A stretch of DNA of 64,000 nt from Collimonas sp. OK242 (lineage in GTDB: Bacteria; Pseudomonadota; Gammaproteobacteria; Burkholderiales; Burkholderiaceae_D): the NCBI RefSeq assembly GCF_900107095.1, contig NZ_FNOR01000022.1:1-64000 (forward strand). The letters run 5' to 3'. Under the pieces are notes generated by a model. The model was not told where the DNA came from, did no database searches, and was given only the letters and a program-made list of their open reading frames with translations. Both the position numbers and the translations under genes were made by a program. Of the stretch, positions 8,498 through 19,429 are shown one piece after another; position 1 is the first letter of the stretch, and every line of letters starts with the position of its first letter.

Positions 8498-10198
8498 ATG
8501 ACCGATAATGTCGATCCTCGCTTCGATCCTACCCGTGTGATCCGTGCTCCGCGCGGCAGCCAGCTGAACTGCAAGAACTGGCTGACGGAAGCAGCCTACC
8601 GCATGCTGCAAAACAACCTCGATCCCGAGGTGGCTGAAGACCCGCAGAACCTGGTTGTGTACGGCGGCATCGGCCGTGCTGCGCGCGACTGGGCCTGCTT
8701 TGACCAGATACTGGCCTCGCTGAAAGAGTTGAACGACGACGAGTCGCTGCTGGTGCAATCGGGCAAGCCGGTGGGCGTGTTCAAGACCCATCCGAACGCG
8801 CCGCGTGTGCTGATCGCCAACTCCAACCTGGTGCCGAAGTGGGCCAATTGGGAACATTTCAACGAACTCGACCGCAAGGGCTTGTTCATGTACGGCCAGA
8901 TGACCGCCGGCAGCTGGATTTACATCGGCAGCCAAGGCATAGTGCAAGGCACGTTCGAGACTTTTGTCGAAGCCGGCCGCCAGCATTTCAATAACGATCT
9001 GGGGGGCAAGTGGATTTTGACCGCCGGCCTGGGCGGCATGGGCGGCGCGCAACCGCTGGCGGCGACGCTGGCCGGTGCGGTATCGCTCAACATCGAATGC
9101 CAGCAAAGCAGCATCGACTTCCGTCTGCGCACCCGCTATGTCGACAAGCAGGCCAAGGACATCGACGACGCCATCGCGCTGATCAAGCAGCACACGGCCG
9201 CCAAGGAAGCGGTATCGATCGCCTTGCTGGGCAACGCTGCCGAGATCCTGCCTGAGCTGGTGCGCCGCGCCAAAGCCGGCGGTTTGAAGCCGGACCTGGT
9301 CACCGACCAGACTTCCGCGCACGATCTGATCAACGGCTATCTGCCGAGCGGCTGGAGCGTAGCGCAGTGGAAGGCTGCCCAGCGCGACCCGGCCCAGCAT
9401 GCGCAACTGACCGAGGCCGCCGCCAAGAGCTGCGCCGTGCACGTGCAAGCCATGCTCGATTTCCAGGCCATGGGCATTCCGACTGTCGATTACGGCAATA
9501 ACATCCGCCAGGTGGCGTTTGACATGGGCGTTAAAAACGCCTTCGATTTCCCCGGTTTTGTGCCGGCCTATATCCGTCCGCTGTTTTGCGAAGGCAAGGG
9601 GCCGTTCCGCTGGGTGGCGCTGTCAGGCGATCCGGAAGACATCTACAAGACCGACGCCAAGATCAAGGAACTGTTCCCAGAAAATAAACACACGCACCGC
9701 TGGCTCGACATGGCGCGCGAACGCATCGCTTTCCAGGGCTTGCCGGCGCGTATCTGCTGGCTCGGCCTGGGCGAGCGCCACCGTGCCGGCCTGGCGTTCA
9801 ATGAGATGGTCAGGAATGGCGAGTTGAAAGCGCCTATCGTGATCGGCCGCGACCATCTCGACACTGGCTCGGTGGCCAGCCCCAACCGCGAAACGGAATC
9901 GATGAAAGACGGCAGCGACGCCGTCAGCGACTGGCCGTTGCTGAACGCGTTGTTGAATACCGCCGGCGGCGCTACCTGGGTCAGCCTGCACCATGGCGGC
10001 GGCGTCGGCATGGGTTACTCGCAGCACGCCGGCATGGTGATTGTGGCCGACGGCACCGACGCTGCGGCCGAGCGGCTGGCGCGAGTACTGGTCAACGATT
10101 GCGCCTCGGGCGTGATGCGCCATGCCGACGCCGGCTATGACACCGCCATCGCCACCGCCAAACAACAGGGCTTGAAGCTGCCGATGATCAAGAGCTGA
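8498..10198 (+). CDS. hutU: Urocanate hydratase
   Basis: This 566-residue urocanase converts urocanate to 4-imidazolone-5-propionate using tightly bound NAD+. Signatures include [13 protein letters not shown] near the N-terminus, [16 protein letters not shown] (NAD-binding glycine-rich loop, about residues 170-185), [14 protein letters not shown], and the active-site stretch [20 protein letters not shown]. Length is normal for HutU. It is the second enzyme of the pathway and the first of the plus-strand enzyme block. Confidence 0.97.
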   Translation: MTDNVDPRFDPTRVIRAPRGSQLNCKNWLTEAAYRMLQNNLDPEVAEDPQNLVVYGGIGRAARDWACFDQILASLKELNDDESLLVQSGKPVGVFKTHPNAPRVLIANSNLVPKWANWEHFNELDRKGLFMYGQMTAGSWIYIGSQGIVQGTFETFVEAGRQHFNNDLGGKWILTAGLGGMGGAQPLAATLAGAVSLNIECQQSSIDFRLRTRYVDKQAKDIDDAIALIKQHTAAKEAVSIALLGNAAEILPELVRRAKAGGLKPDLVTDQTSAHDLINGYLPSGWSVAQWKAAQRDPAQHAQLTEAAAKSCAVHVQAMLDFQAMGIPTVDYGNNIRQVAFDMGVKNAFDFPGFVPAYIRPLFCEGKGPFRWVALSGDPEDIYKTDAKIKELFPENKHTHRWLDMARERIAFQGLPARICWLGLGERHRAGLAFNEMVRNGELKAPIVIGRDHLDTGSVASPNRETESMKDGSDAVSDWPLLNALLNTAGGATWVSLHHGGGVGMGYSQHAGMVIVADGTDAAAERLARVLVNDCASGVMRHADAGYDTAIATAKQQGLKLPMIKS

Positions 10199-10269
10199 TC
10201 AAGACAGAGCCATGCCTGCTTTACCCATAGAATGAAGTATTGTTCCGCACTATTTTGAAAGAAACGATC

Positions 10270-11811
10270 ATGAAAACAGCATTGACTCTGCAACCGGGAA
10301 AAATCTCTCTGGCAGAGATCCGCAGCATCTGGGCCGACGGCGTGCCGCTCCAGCTGGCGCCGTCCGCCTACGAAGCAATCAACGCCTCGGCCGCGACCGT
10401 CGCCAGAATCGTTGAGCGCGGCGATGCCGCCTATGGCATCAATACCGGCTTCGGCAAACTGGCCAAGACCCGGATTCCGGACGATCAACTGGAACTGCTG
10501 CAGCGCAATCTGATCATGTCGCACTCGGTCGGCACCGGCGAATTGATGGCCGATGAGACGGTGCGCCTGGTCCTGGCGATGAAGATCGGCAGCCTTGCAC
10601 GCGGTTTCTCCGGCATCCGGGCCAAGGTAATCGATACCATGCTGGCGCTCTACAACGCCGGCATCATGCCTTGTATCCCGGTCAAGGGTTCGGTCGGCGC
10701 ATCCGGCGACCTGGCGCCGTTGTCGCATATGACTCTGGCGATCATGGGCGAAGGCCAGGTACGGGTTGACGGCAAACTGGTGGACGCCAAGGAAGCGCTG
10801 GCCATGGCCGGCATCACGCCGATCGTGCTGGCCTCGAAGGAGGGCCTGGCGCTGATCAACGGCACCCAGGTCTCAACCGCATTGACGCTGCACGGCTTGT
10901 TCCTGGCCGAGCGCGTGCTGGCAGCCGCAACCGTTACCGGCGCCTTGGCGGTGGATGCTGCACGCGGCAGCGACGCACCGTTCGACCCGCGCGTGCATGA
11001 AGTACGCGGCCAGCCGGGACAGATCGCCAGCGCAAAAATTTATCGCCAGCTATTGAGCGGCAGCGCGATCCGGCAATCGCACCTGGTCAACGATGAGCGG
11101 GTGCAAGACCCGTACAGCTTGCGTTGCCAGCCGCAAGTGATGGGCGCCTGCGTCGACCTGATCGGCAATGCGGCGCGCACGCTGCTGATCGAGGCGAATG
11201 CGGTGACTGACAACCCTTTGATTTATTCCGAGCGCGACGAAGTGATTTCCGGCGGCAATTTTCATGCCGAGCCGGTGGCGTTTGCGGCTGACACGCTGGC
11301 GCTGGCGATCGCCGAGATCGGGGCATTGTCGGAGCGTCGCATCGCCTTGCTGATCGATGCCTCGATTTCCGGCCTGCCGCCATTCCTGGTGAACGAACCG
11401 GGCCTGAATTCCGGTTTCATGATTGCCCACGTGACTGCCGCAGCCTTGGCCTCGGAAAACAAATCCATGGCGCATCCGGCCAGCGTCGACAGTTTGCCGA
11501 CTTCCGCCAACCAGGAAGACCACGTCAGCATGGCGACCTACGCTGGCCGCCGTCTGCATGAAATGGCGCACAATACCGCTACCATCGTCGCGATTGAATT
11601 GCTGGCGGCGGCGCAGGGTGTGGATTTCCATCAGCCGCTGGCCACCTCGCCGTTGCTGGCGCAAGTGCAGCAGCGTCTGCGCGACAAGGTCGGGTTCTAC
11701 GACAAGGACCGTTTCTTTGCACCGGACATCGAAGCCGCCAAGCAGCTGGTCTTGCAAGGCGCGGTCAGCGCCAGCTGCAGTTCCCTGTTTGCGGATTTAT
11801 ACAATCGATGA
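10270..11811 (+). CDS. hutH: Histidine ammonia-lyase
   Basis: This 513-residue enzyme deaminates L-histidine to trans-urocanate, the first step of the pathway. The Ala-Ser-Gly triad that cyclises to the MIO electrophile is visible in [15 protein letters not shown] (about residues 140-154). [15 protein letters not shown] and the C-terminal [15 protein letters not shown] and [17 protein letters not shown] blocks are also characteristic. The start at 10270 is used because homologues begin near [14 protein letters not shown]; the frame is open ten codons further up. It follows hutU after 71 bp and precedes hutD after 29 bp. Confidence 0.97.
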   Translation: MKTALTLQPGKISLAEIRSIWADGVPLQLAPSAYEAINASAATVARIVERGDAAYGINTGFGKLAKTRIPDDQLELLQRNLIMSHSVGTGELMADETVRLVLAMKIGSLARGFSGIRAKVIDTMLALYNAGIMPCIPVKGSVGASGDLAPLSHMTLAIMGEGQVRVDGKLVDAKEALAMAGITPIVLASKEGLALINGTQVSTALTLHGLFLAERVLAAATVTGALAVDAARGSDAPFDPRVHEVRGQPGQIASAKIYRQLLSGSAIRQSHLVNDERVQDPYSLRCQPQVMGACVDLIGNAARTLLIEANAVTDNPLIYSERDEVISGGNFHAEPVAFAADTLALAIAEIGALSERRIALLIDASISGLPPFLVNEPGLNSGFMIAHVTAAALASENKSMAHPASVDSLPTSANQEDHVSMATYAGRRLHEMAHNTATIVAIELLAAAQGVDFHQPLATSPLLAQVQQRLRDKVGFYDKDRFFAPDIEAAKQLVLQGAVSASCSSLFADLYNR

Positions 11812-11840
11812 ATATAAATTAATCAATACAAACCGATAAA

Positions 11841-12455
11841 ATGAAACTCATCAAGTTCGAAGACTTGCATGCCACGCCATGGAAAAACGGCGGTGGCGTG
11901 ACGCGCGAGTTATACGGCTATCCGGCGGCGGCCTCATTCGATGCGTTTTTGTGGCGGGTGAGTATTGCCGACGTCGCGCAGTCCGGCGCGTTTTCGCGTT
12001 TCCCCGGGGTCGACCGGGTGATTACGCTGCTGGACGGCGAGGGCATGCAATTGCTCGCCGATGACGGTAAACAAACAGCGCTGACGACGCCCTTGCAGCC
12101 GCATCGCTTTCGCGGCGAGGAACCGATAAGGGCACGCCTGGAAGGCGGACCATGTCAAGATTTCAACCTGATGTTGCGGCGCGGCGCGGCCAGCGGCGAG
12201 GTCGAGGTCTTGCGTGGCGACCGCGATCTACCGCCGGGCTGGGAACTATTGTTTTGCGTGCAAGGCCGCTGGGATGTACGGAGCCAGGGTCGGGGGCAAG
12301 CGACGCTGGCGCCGCGCCAGACCCTGGTCCGCGAAGACGAAGCGGGCGCGCTGGCCTTGCGTGCGCTGAGCGCCGATAGTGTTTTAATCAGCGTTTCAAT
12401 CAATCTCAACATCAATCTGCAACCGGGATACCAACATGCCGCAGAGCCCAGTTAA
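11841..12455 (+). CDS. hutD: HutD-family protein
   Basis: This 204-residue cupin-like protein has the HutD opening [24 protein letters not shown], followed by [34 protein letters not shown]. HutD is conserved in hut operons of many proteobacteria. In Pseudomonas it is reported to influence fitness or the upper limit of histidine catabolism, perhaps by binding a pathway intermediate such as formylglutamate, but its exact action is unsettled. Its 3' end overlaps the start of hutI by 20 bases, so the two are translated in close coupling. Confidence 0.9.
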   Translation: MKLIKFEDLHATPWKNGGGVTRELYGYPAAASFDAFLWRVSIADVAQSGAFSRFPGVDRVITLLDGEGMQLLADDGKQTALTTPLQPHRFRGEEPIRARLEGGPCQDFNLMLRRGAASGEVEVLRGDRDLPPGWELLFCVQGRWDVRSQGRGQATLAPRQTLVREDEAGALALRALSADSVLISVSINLNINLQPGYQHAAEPS

Positions 12456-13683
12456 GCAAGCGCAGTCTGCCGACGGCATCTGGCATAACGCCAGGATCGC
12501 CCCGGCCGGCAATCCAGACCAGACCATCAGCGACGCTGCCATCGTGGTGCGCAACGGCGTCATCGCCTGGATCGGTCGCGAGGCAGAGATGCCCGCGGAA
12601 TATATCGATGCCCGCTTGGCGCGGCACGATGTCGCTAAGCGCTGGATCACGCCTGGTTTGATCGATTGCCATACCCATCTGGTGTATGGCGGCAATCGCG
12701 CCGATGAATTCGCCTTGCGCCTGGCCGGCGCCAGCTATGAAGAAATCGCACGTCGTGGCGGCGGCATCGTATCCACCGTGCGCGCCACCCGCGAGGCCGA
12801 CGAAGAGAGTCTGTTTCAGCAAGCGGCAGGGCGGCTGCAGGCCTTGCTGGCTGAAGGCGTGACGACCATCGAAATCAAATCCGGCTACGGCCTGGATCTG
12901 CCGACCGAGCGCAAAATGCTGCGTGTTGCGCGCCGTCTTGGCGCCTCTTATCCGGTCACCGTGTACACCACTTTTCTTGGCGCCCATGCGGTGCCGCCGG
13001 AATATCAGGGCCGTGCCGACGCCTACATCGATCTGGTCTGCAACGACATGCTGCCGCTGCTGCATGCAGAAGGCTTGATCGACGCGGTCGATGTGTTTTG
13101 CGAAAACATCGGTTTTTCCGTGGCGCAGAGCGAAAGGGTATTCGCGGCTGCGAGCAAGCTCGGCTTGCCGGTAAAAATGCATGCCGATCAACTGTCGAAT
13201 ATTGGCGCGACACAACTGGCCACACGCTTCAAGGCCCTGTCGGTCGACCATCTGGAGCATCTGAGCGAAGCCGATGTGATCGCAATGCAGCGCAGCGGCA
13301 CGGTGGCGGTGCTGCTGCCTGGCGCCTACTATTTCATACGCGAAACCAAACAGCCGCCGCTGGAATTGCTGCGGCGCTACCGGATACCGATGGCGATTTC
13401 CACCGATAGCAATCCGGGCACTTCGCCCACCACGTCGTTGCTGCTGATGTTGAACATGTCTTGCACTCTGTTCCGCATGACGGTGGCGGAAGCGTTGCAG
13501 GGCGTTACCGGCAATGCTGCCCTGGCGCTCGGCAAAGCTGATCGCCACGGCTTGCTGGCGGTGGGCCGGGCTGCCGATTTTGTTATCTGGTCAGTCGATA
13601 CGCTGGCCGAACTGGCTTATTGGTCAGGACTCAATCCTTGCAGCGCGGTAGTGCGCTGCGGCCTGCCTGGCAGGACATCGTAA
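12436..13683 (+). CDS. hutI: Imidazolonepropionase
   Basis: This 415-residue amidohydrolase-fold metalloenzyme opens the ring of 4-imidazolone-5-propionate to N-formimino-L-glutamate. The metal-binding [18 protein letters not shown], the KIHADQLSN block (here [10 protein letters not shown]) and [17 protein letters not shown] with its conserved Asp are in the expected order. It overlaps hutD at its start. A long open frame on the opposite strand across this gene is a codon shadow. Confidence 0.96.
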   Translation: MPQSPVKQAQSADGIWHNARIAPAGNPDQTISDAAIVVRNGVIAWIGREAEMPAEYIDARLARHDVAKRWITPGLIDCHTHLVYGGNRADEFALRLAGASYEEIARRGGGIVSTVRATREADEESLFQQAAGRLQALLAEGVTTIEIKSGYGLDLPTERKMLRVARRLGASYPVTVYTTFLGAHAVPPEYQGRADAYIDLVCNDMLPLLHAEGLIDAVDVFCENIGFSVAQSERVFAAASKLGLPVKMHADQLSNIGATQLATRFKALSVDHLEHLSEADVIAMQRSGTVAVLLPGAYYFIRETKQPPLELLRRYRIPMAISTDSNPGTSPTTSLLLMLNMSCTLFRMTVAEALQGVTGNAALALGKADRHGLLAVGRAADFVIWSVDTLAELAYWSGLNPCSAVVRCGLPGRTS

Positions 13684-13696
13684 AAGGAGTATTTGC

Positions 13697-15076
13697 ATGA
13701 AACAACTGATCGCCGACCGCGCCCTGTTGCCCGAAGGCTGGCGCGACAATGTATTGCTGGAATGGGACGACAAGGGCATCCTGACGCGGGTCAGCCCCGA
13801 TGCCGCGGAAATCGCACTGGCGCCCAGAGCCGTCGGCGCGGTGTTGCCGGGCATCGCCAACCTGCATTCGCACGCGTTTCAAAGAGCGATGGCGGGCTTG
13901 ACCGAATATCGCTCCGATCCGGCCGACAGTTTCTGGAGCTGGCGCACCCTGATGTACAAGTTTGCCGGCAAGCTGGCGCCTGCCGATCTGAAGGCGATTG
14001 CAGTGCAGCTGTACATCGAGATGCTGCAAGCCGGTTATACCTCGGTCTGCGAATTCCACTATCTGCATCACGATAGCGGCGGCAAGCCGTATGCCAATCC
14101 GGCGGAAAACATGGTGTGCCTGATCGAAGCGGCGCAGGAAGTCGGCATCGGCCTGACCTTGCTGCCGGTCCTGTATCAGTACAGCGGCTTCGGCGCACAG
14201 GCGCCGCATGCCGGGCAGGCCTGCTTCATCAATTCGCCGGAATGGATCATGAGCGCCTTGCAAACCTTGCAAGCGTCGCATCCGCAGCATGCCGCTTTGC
14301 GCTACGGCGTCGCGCCCCACTCGTTACGCGCGGTGTCGCCGCAATCGCTGCAGGAATTGCTGACGCAGCTAAGACAATGGGATGCGCAGGCGCCGGTGCA
14401 CATCCACATCGCTGAACAAAACAAGGAAGTGGAAGACTGTATCGCAGCCTTGGGTGCGCGGCCGGTGGCCTGGCTGCTGGACAATGTCGAGGTCGACCGC
14501 CGCTGGTGCCTGGTGCACGCCACCCAAATGACAAGCGCTGAAACCGAGAAGCTGGCGCGCAGCGGCGCTGTCGCCGGCATTTGCCCGACTACCGAAGCCA
14601 ATCTGGGCGACGGTATTTTCAACGGTGCTGCCTACGCGGCCGCGCAAGGTGCGTGGGGTATAGGTTCTGACAGTCATGTCAGCACCAGCGTCAGCGAGGA
14701 ATTGCGTTTGTATGAGTACGGCCAGCGCCTGCAGCGTCGCCAGCGCAATGTGCTGGTCGGCAGCGCCAGCGCTTCGGTGGGCGCTTATTTGTATCGGCAA
14801 GCCCTGCGTGGCGGCGCTGCCGCCAGCGGGCGGCAGGTGGCTGGGCTGGCGGTCGGACAACGCGCCGATTTGCTGGCGTTGGATCCGCAGCACGCAGACC
14901 TGAACGGCAAACATGGCGAGCAGTTGCTCGACAGTTTTGTGTTTTGCCACCACGGGCAAACACCGGTGCGCGATGTCATGGTCGGCGGCCATTGGGTCAT
15001 CAGAGACCATCGGCATAGTCGGCAGGAACAAAGCGCCTTGTCATATGCGCGTACCATGCAGAGATTGCTGGACTAA
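13697..15076 (+). CDS. hutF: Formimidoylglutamate deiminase
   Basis: This 459-residue amidohydrolase removes ammonia from N-formimino-L-glutamate, giving N-formylglutamate. Zinc-binding signatures are GIANLHSHAFQRAM (HxH), RYGVAPHSLRAVSP, HIHIAEQNKEVEDC and GIGSDSHVSTSVSEELRLYEYGQRL. The last block, which aligns with homologous deiminases, distinguishes it from HutI. Its presence shows the organism uses the HutF-HutG branch rather than direct formiminoglutamase. A ribosome site (AAAAGGAGTATTTGC) precedes the ATG 13 bases after hutI. Confidence 0.95.
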   Translation: MKQLIADRALLPEGWRDNVLLEWDDKGILTRVSPDAAEIALAPRAVGAVLPGIANLHSHAFQRAMAGLTEYRSDPADSFWSWRTLMYKFAGKLAPADLKAIAVQLYIEMLQAGYTSVCEFHYLHHDSGGKPYANPAENMVCLIEAAQEVGIGLTLLPVLYQYSGFGAQAPHAGQACFINSPEWIMSALQTLQASHPQHAALRYGVAPHSLRAVSPQSLQELLTQLRQWDAQAPVHIHIAEQNKEVEDCIAALGARPVAWLLDNVEVDRRWCLVHATQMTSAETEKLARSGAVAGICPTTEANLGDGIFNGAAYAAAQGAWGIGSDSHVSTSVSEELRLYEYGQRLQRRQRNVLVGSASASVGAYLYRQALRGGAAASGRQVAGLAVGQRADLLALDPQHADLNGKHGEQLLDSFVFCHHGQTPVRDVMVGGHWVIRDHRHSRQEQSALSYARTMQRLLD

Positions 15077-15109
15077 AAAACCGAATCAGGTAGATTGAAA
15101 GGATAAATG

Positions 15110-15931
15110 ATGAGTTTCCCTGTGGAAAAATTTCTGTTTCATCGCGGCAGATTGCCGTTGCTGGTGTCGATGCCGCATGCGGGGGAGTATATTCCGCCGG
15201 ATATCCGCGCCAGCATGAGCGCTGCAGCGCTCGATATTGCCGATACCGACTGGCACATGCCGCAGTTATACAACTTCCTGGAACAGCTAGGCGCTTCGGT
15301 TCTGGTGGCGACCCACTCGCGCTATGTGATCGATTTGAATCGCCCCGAAGACAATGTGAATCTCTACCCGGGGCAGGATACGACCGGACTGTGTCCGCTG
15401 GATACCTTTCACAAGGAAGCCCTGTATCAAGCCGGTAAAAATCCTGATGAGGCCGAAATCCAGCGCCGGGTTAGCGCATACTGGCGGCCTTATCACCAGC
15501 AGCTGGAGCAGGAATTGCAGCGCCTGCGCGCCGAGCATGGCGTGGCGATGCTGTGGGATGCGCACTCCATCGCATCGGTGGTGCCGCGCTTCTTCGAAGG
15601 CCGCTTGCCTGACTTGAATCTGGGCACCGGGGGCGGCAGCTCATGCGCGCCGGAACTGACGCAACAGTTGCAGGTGGTGGCCGTTCAGGCGGCCGGGGCG
15701 GGCTACAGCCATGCGGTGAATGGCCGTTTCAAGGGCGGCCATATCACGCGCCACTACGGCAAGCCGGAACAGAATATCCACGCGGTGCAGCTGGAGCAGG
15801 CGCAAATTACTTATATGGAAGAACAGCTGCCGTTTGCGTTCGACGAGCAGCGGGCGGCGCGGGTGCGGCCGACTTTGCAGCGCTTTATGGACGTGATGCT
15901 GGCCTGGGCGCAAAGCCACGCGCTGCGCTGA
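15110..15931 (+). CDS. hutG: N-formylglutamate deformylase
   Basis: This 273-residue hydrolase releases formate from N-formyl-L-glutamate, the final step yielding glutamate. PLLVSMPHAGEYIPPDI, ADTDWHMPQLYNF, ATHSRYVIDLNRPEDN and LWDAHSIASVVPRFFEG match the N-formylglutamate amidohydrolase family with its metal-binding His and Asp residues. Two ATGs stand in tandem at 15107 and 15110; the second has better spacing (about six bases) from the GAAAGGA at 15097-15103. The stop abuts, without a gap, the stop of the PLD-family gene on the other strand. Confidence 0.95.
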   Translation: MSFPVEKFLFHRGRLPLLVSMPHAGEYIPPDIRASMSAAALDIADTDWHMPQLYNFLEQLGASVLVATHSRYVIDLNRPEDNVNLYPGQDTTGLCPLDTFHKEALYQAGKNPDEAEIQRRVSAYWRPYHQQLEQELQRLRAEHGVAMLWDAHSIASVVPRFFEGRLPDLNLGTGGGSSCAPELTQQLQVVAVQAAGAGYSHAVNGRFKGGHITRHYGKPEQNIHAVQLEQAQITYMEEQLPFAFDEQRAARVRPTLQRFMDVMLAWAQSHALR

Positions 15932-17266
15932 TCATAACCAATAACCGAGCGAGCGCGCAGCCCATTCCTTGATGTGATCCGAAAACGGCCGTTGCCGCCA
16001 TTGTGCCAGCGTGATTTGCTCGGAGCCGCGGATGTCTTCGAGGAAGGCTTTTTCCATTTGGCGGCCGAACTGCTCGTCGATGACAATCACGTTGGCCTCA
16101 TAGTTGTGGAGAAAACTGCGGATGTCCATGTTGGCGGAGCCGACGGTAGACCAGCTGCCGTCGATGACCGCGGTTTTGGCGTGCAGCACCGCTATCTGCA
16201 GCTGATAAATGCGGACGCCGGCGCTCAGCAGTTGCGTATAAAACGATTGGCCGGCATGGTACATCAGGCCGACATCGGACACTCCGGGCATGATGAGCGT
16301 GACATCCACGCCGCGCTTGGCGGCGGCGACCAATGCGCCCACCAGCTGGCGGTCGGGGGCGAAGTAGGGCGTGGTGATGTGGATGCTTTTGCGGGCTTGC
16401 TGGATCGCCAGGATATAGGCTTTATACAGACTGTAATCGCTGTCAGGCTGGCTGCTCAGCACATGTACGGTCTCGTTGCCGGCTTCAGCCAGTTTCGGGA
16501 AATAATTCAGGTCTGGCATATCCTCCGCGTATTGCGTGCCCCAGGTTTGCATGAACAGCAATTGCAGGGAGGCGACGGCAGGGCCTTCTATCTGGACATG
16601 GGTGTCGCGCCAGCCTATGGCGTTTGCACTGGCGCGGCGGCCGGCGCGAAACAGCGAGCTATTGGCATATGCGGCGCTGATGTTGACGCCGCCGGTGAAG
16701 CCGATCCTGCCGTCCACTACCAGGATTTTGCGATGATCGCGACGATTCAGCTGCCAGCGGCCAAAGCGTTTAAGCGGATTGACCGGATTGAATTCGACCA
16801 GCCTGATGCCGGCCGCGCGCATGCGATCGAAAAATTCGGTGGAAGTGCCGATGCTTCCGACACTGTCGTAGATGATGTTGACCTGTACTCCGCTACGTTG
16901 CTTTTCCATCAGCAGATCCGCAAACTGCAGGCCGAGCTGGTCCTGGTCGAAAATATAGGTTTCAAAATTAATCGTGCTTTTGGCTTGCTTGATGGCCGCA
17001 ATCATTGCTGTCAAGGTCTCCGGCCCGTCGAACAGCAAGGTCACCTGGTTGCCTTTGACTAGCGGGCTGCCGGTAGCCGCTGCTTCCATTGCCGCCAGGT
17101 TGCCGAGCCTGGACGCGGCATTTTCCTGGCGATTGCCGGTTGCGCCAACCTGCAACACTGACGCGCTCAAATTGCTGACGTCGGGCAAAGTCGAACAGGC
17201 TGCTGTCAGGATGCACAGCAGCGCCACGGCGCATCGTAGAAAAAAATCACCTAGCTGAACGTTCAT
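15932..17266 (-). CDS. Phospholipase D-family lipoprotein, ClsC-like cardiolipin synthase
   Basis: This 444-residue protein has a lipoprotein signal (VALLCILTAAC, lipid on Cys 24 or so), implying envelope anchoring. It has two HKD motifs: HRKILVVDGRIGFTGGVN in the first half and HAKTAVIDGSWSTVGSANMD in the second. Paired HKD motifs define the PLD superfamily that includes bacterial cardiolipin synthases; E. coli ClsC makes cardiolipin from phosphatidylglycerol and phosphatidylethanolamine. The start at 17266 is chosen because the signal peptide begins there. It is 51 bp downstream of the SpecificRecomb-family gene on the same strand, suggesting an envelope-lipid operon. A periplasmic nuclease-like role is an alternative. 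Confidence 0.85.
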   Translation of the reverse strand: MNVQLGDFFLRCAVALLCILTAACSTLPDVSNLSASVLQVGATGNRQENAASRLGNLAAMEAAATGSPLVKGNQVTLLFDGPETLTAMIAAIKQAKSTINFETYIFDQDQLGLQFADLLMEKQRSGVQVNIIYDSVGSIGTSTEFFDRMRAAGIRLVEFNPVNPLKRFGRWQLNRRDHRKILVVDGRIGFTGGVNISAAYANSSLFRAGRRASANAIGWRDTHVQIEGPAVASLQLLFMQTWGTQYAEDMPDLNYFPKLAEAGNETVHVLSSQPDSDYSLYKAYILAIQQARKSIHITTPYFAPDRQLVGALVAAAKRGVDVTLIMPGVSDVGLMYHAGQSFYTQLLSAGVRIYQLQIAVLHAKTAVIDGSWSTVGSANMDIRSFLHNYEANVIVIDEQFGRQMEKAFLEDIRGSEQITLAQWRQRPFSDHIKEWAARSLGYWL

Positions 17267-17317
17267 TTTGGTATTTTGCCTGCAGTACGTCGTTTTTAAG
17301 TGCGTTGTTTTTAACAC

Positions 17318-19429
17318 CTAAGCGGCAGGCTTGTCCTGTTCCAGCGGAGCGACCCTCTTGGGCGGGATGAAGAAATCCTTGGGGCCGCTTCTGAAACGTG
17401 TGAAGACCGCTCTGGCCAATGTCACTCCATGACGGAAGCGGATCTGGCGCGCACGCATGGCCACGAACAAGGCCAGCGAAAAGCTGACCCAGAGGTTGAC
17501 CGTGCCTATCCCCAGCACGCCGATGACGGAGACCGCCGCCGTACGCCAACCCATCTGATGGTCCAGGCCGACCATGGCGGTGGCAAAGTTGGTGGCCGAA
17601 AACGTAATGTGGCGGATGTCGATAGGCAAGCCGAGCATGAAACCTATGGTGCCTATCGTGCCGAGCAGTATGCCGAAGTAGAAATTACCCATCAGGCCGC
17701 CCAGGTTGCGTTCAAGGTATTCGCCGAACCGGCTCAGCCGTTGCTGGCCCAGCAGCTTGCCTAACCAGCGCGCGCGGGTCACGCGTTGCCCGAAGTGGGT
17801 GTAGAGCGCCTTGTTATCATAGTAGCCGGAGATCAGGCCGGCCAGGAACAGGCAGACGCCGGCGATCGCCGCATGGAACAGCGCCAGGCTGGCGAACGGA
17901 TCGATATCGTGCAGCAGGTGCGCCGCCTTGTCGGGCGCTACCAGATGATGACCGAGCAGGGCGTGATAGGCGAGGGCGATCAGGTAGGCTGCCGGAAAAG
18001 CCAGCAGCAAATTGCCCGCCACCGCGATAAATTGCGTGCGTATCACTTTGACGATCAGTTCCACCAGACTGTCGAGATCGATATTGCGGCCGTCGCGGCT
18101 TTGCAGGCCGGAAGCGATGCGCGATGCAGTCATCGCCGGCTGCTTGGTAGCGACCGTGAAATGCAGCACATGGATCAGCATGAAGCCGAGCGAATAATTC
18201 ATGCTGAATAAAAACGCCTCCACCAGCGGCGCGGCGCGCAGGTAAGATGCCAGTATCTTCAGCAGCGACATGAAGCCGATGACCAGCCCGGCGCCGGAAG
18301 CGGAGCGGAACATCGCGCCATATTCCTGACGGTCTTCAGCAATATAGTGTTCGCCGGTACGGCTGGCGTTTTCGGTGACATTGCGCGCCAGCAGATTGAT
18401 ATTGTCGGCGAATAGTTCGCGCACCGCATATTTGCGGTTATGCCCTTCGATCAGTTCCCGGCCTAGCGCCAATGCCAGGTTGCGTTTGGCGAGTTGAGCG
18501 GCGTCTGCCGGGTTTTGATCCTGCGTATCTTCGGCAGCTTCGGCCTTGGTTTCAGCGACATCGACCAGACTCAGCAGCTTGCGCAGGCGCGTGATGCTTT
18601 GCTCCAGCCTGACCAGCAGATAGGTCAGGGAAACGCTGCTCCCCATGCGCAAGGCGTTTTTACGGATTTTGAGGACGATGGTCTCGCATTGATCCAGCAT
18701 CACTGCCAGATGGCGGGCATCTTCCAGCGGCGGCAACCGGCTTGGATCGGTCGCCGATTCGCTCGCTGCCAGATGGCGGCGATAGCTGTTCAGGTACAGG
18801 TGCAGCTCGACGTTTTGCATCAGGAACGGCGATTCGAATTCGTCAATGCTGGGATACAGCCTGAGCAATCCCGGCTCCAGTCCCATGGCGCTGATGCGAT
18901 AGGACAGAGTCTGGATCGCTTCCAGCAATTCGCCCACGGTTTTATGGCGTTCGGCGGCGTCGCTGGCGGCGTTGTTCTCAGCATCGGCATAGGGCGCCGC
19001 CTGGCTTAGCAAGTCGAACAAGCTCAGCCATTCCGCTGCCGGCACTGCATTGATCCACAGGTAGTCGGTTTCGATCGGCAGCAGGCGATCAAGGCAATCG
19101 CGCAAGTAATTTTCATCCAGCGCCGGCGGCAGGATGCGAAACGACAGGCGCTGAAAAAGTTCGGTGAAAAAGCCGGCATTCGGCAAGATGCCGGTATCGG
19201 TATACAAACTGATCTGGCGGCGCGTCGAAAACAGATGCAGCACGTAATGGCGCAGGGCGCTGGCCTGGGCCGGTTCGCCATGCAGCAATTGCACCAACAC
19301 TCGTACGTTCTCGGCCGCCTGTTCGCCTTGCTCCGGTTTGCCAGGGCGCAAGGTCTTTATCAGGGCCGCCAGATGGTCGATATTGTCGGAGTTCGGATCG
19401 GCAGCGATGAGTTTTAGTGTTGACAGCAT
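17318..19429 (-). CDS. 'Site-specific recombinase' family (Gcr/SpecificRecomb) multi-pass membrane protein
   Basis: This 703-residue protein matches the family annotated as site-specific recombinase (Pfam SpecificRecomb; Gcr of Neisseria). The N-terminal half is soluble and helical. The C-terminal half has several strong hydrophobic helices, for example GFMSLLKILASYLRAAPLVEAFLFSMNY-like, NLLLAFPAAYLIALAYHALL and FYFGILLGTIGTIGFMLGLP. I see neither the serine-recombinase nor the tyrosine-recombinase catalytic set, and a polytopic membrane protein is an unlikely DNA recombinase. The true function is unknown. The downstream ClsC-like gene makes an envelope or lipid role more attractive. Start 19429 (MLSTLKLIAADPN) is preferred over 19450. 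Confidence 0.8.
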   Translation of the reverse strand: MLSTLKLIAADPNSDNIDHLAALIKTLRPGKPEQGEQAAENVRVLVQLLHGEPAQASALRHYVLHLFSTRRQISLYTDTGILPNAGFFTELFQRLSFRILPPALDENYLRDCLDRLLPIETDYLWINAVPAAEWLSLFDLLSQAAPYADAENNAASDAAERHKTVGELLEAIQTLSYRISAMGLEPGLLRLYPSIDEFESPFLMQNVELHLYLNSYRRHLAASESATDPSRLPPLEDARHLAVMLDQCETIVLKIRKNALRMGSSVSLTYLLVRLEQSITRLRKLLSLVDVAETKAEAAEDTQDQNPADAAQLAKRNLALALGRELIEGHNRKYAVRELFADNINLLARNVTENASRTGEHYIAEDRQEYGAMFRSASGAGLVIGFMSLLKILASYLRAAPLVEAFLFSMNYSLGFMLIHVLHFTVATKQPAMTASRIASGLQSRDGRNIDLDSLVELIVKVIRTQFIAVAGNLLLAFPAAYLIALAYHALLGHHLVAPDKAAHLLHDIDPFASLALFHAAIAGVCLFLAGLISGYYDNKALYTHFGQRVTRARWLGKLLGQQRLSRFGEYLERNLGGLMGNFYFGILLGTIGTIGFMLGLPIDIRHITFSATNFATAMVGLDHQMGWRTAAVSVIGVLGIGTVNLWVSFSLALFVAMRARQIRFRHGVTLARAVFTRFRSGPKDFFIPPKRVAPLEQDKPAA

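Noticed and set aside
8471-9448. 325-codon open frame on the minus strand across hutU
   Set aside because: Antisense shadow of hutU with no family resemblance.
12412-13548. 378-codon open frame on the minus strand across hutI
   Set aside because: It is antisense to a fully supported gene; the composition (His, Arg, Gln rich) is a shadow of GC-rich codon use.
15974-17062. 362-codon open frame on the plus strand opposite the PLD gene
   Set aside because: Antisense shadow; the minus-strand gene has two HKD motifs and a signal peptide.
17318-19429. Mobile element suggested by the 'site-specific recombinase' family name
   Set aside because: Membrane protein without recombinase catalytic residues; no inverted repeats, attachment sites or cargo around it.
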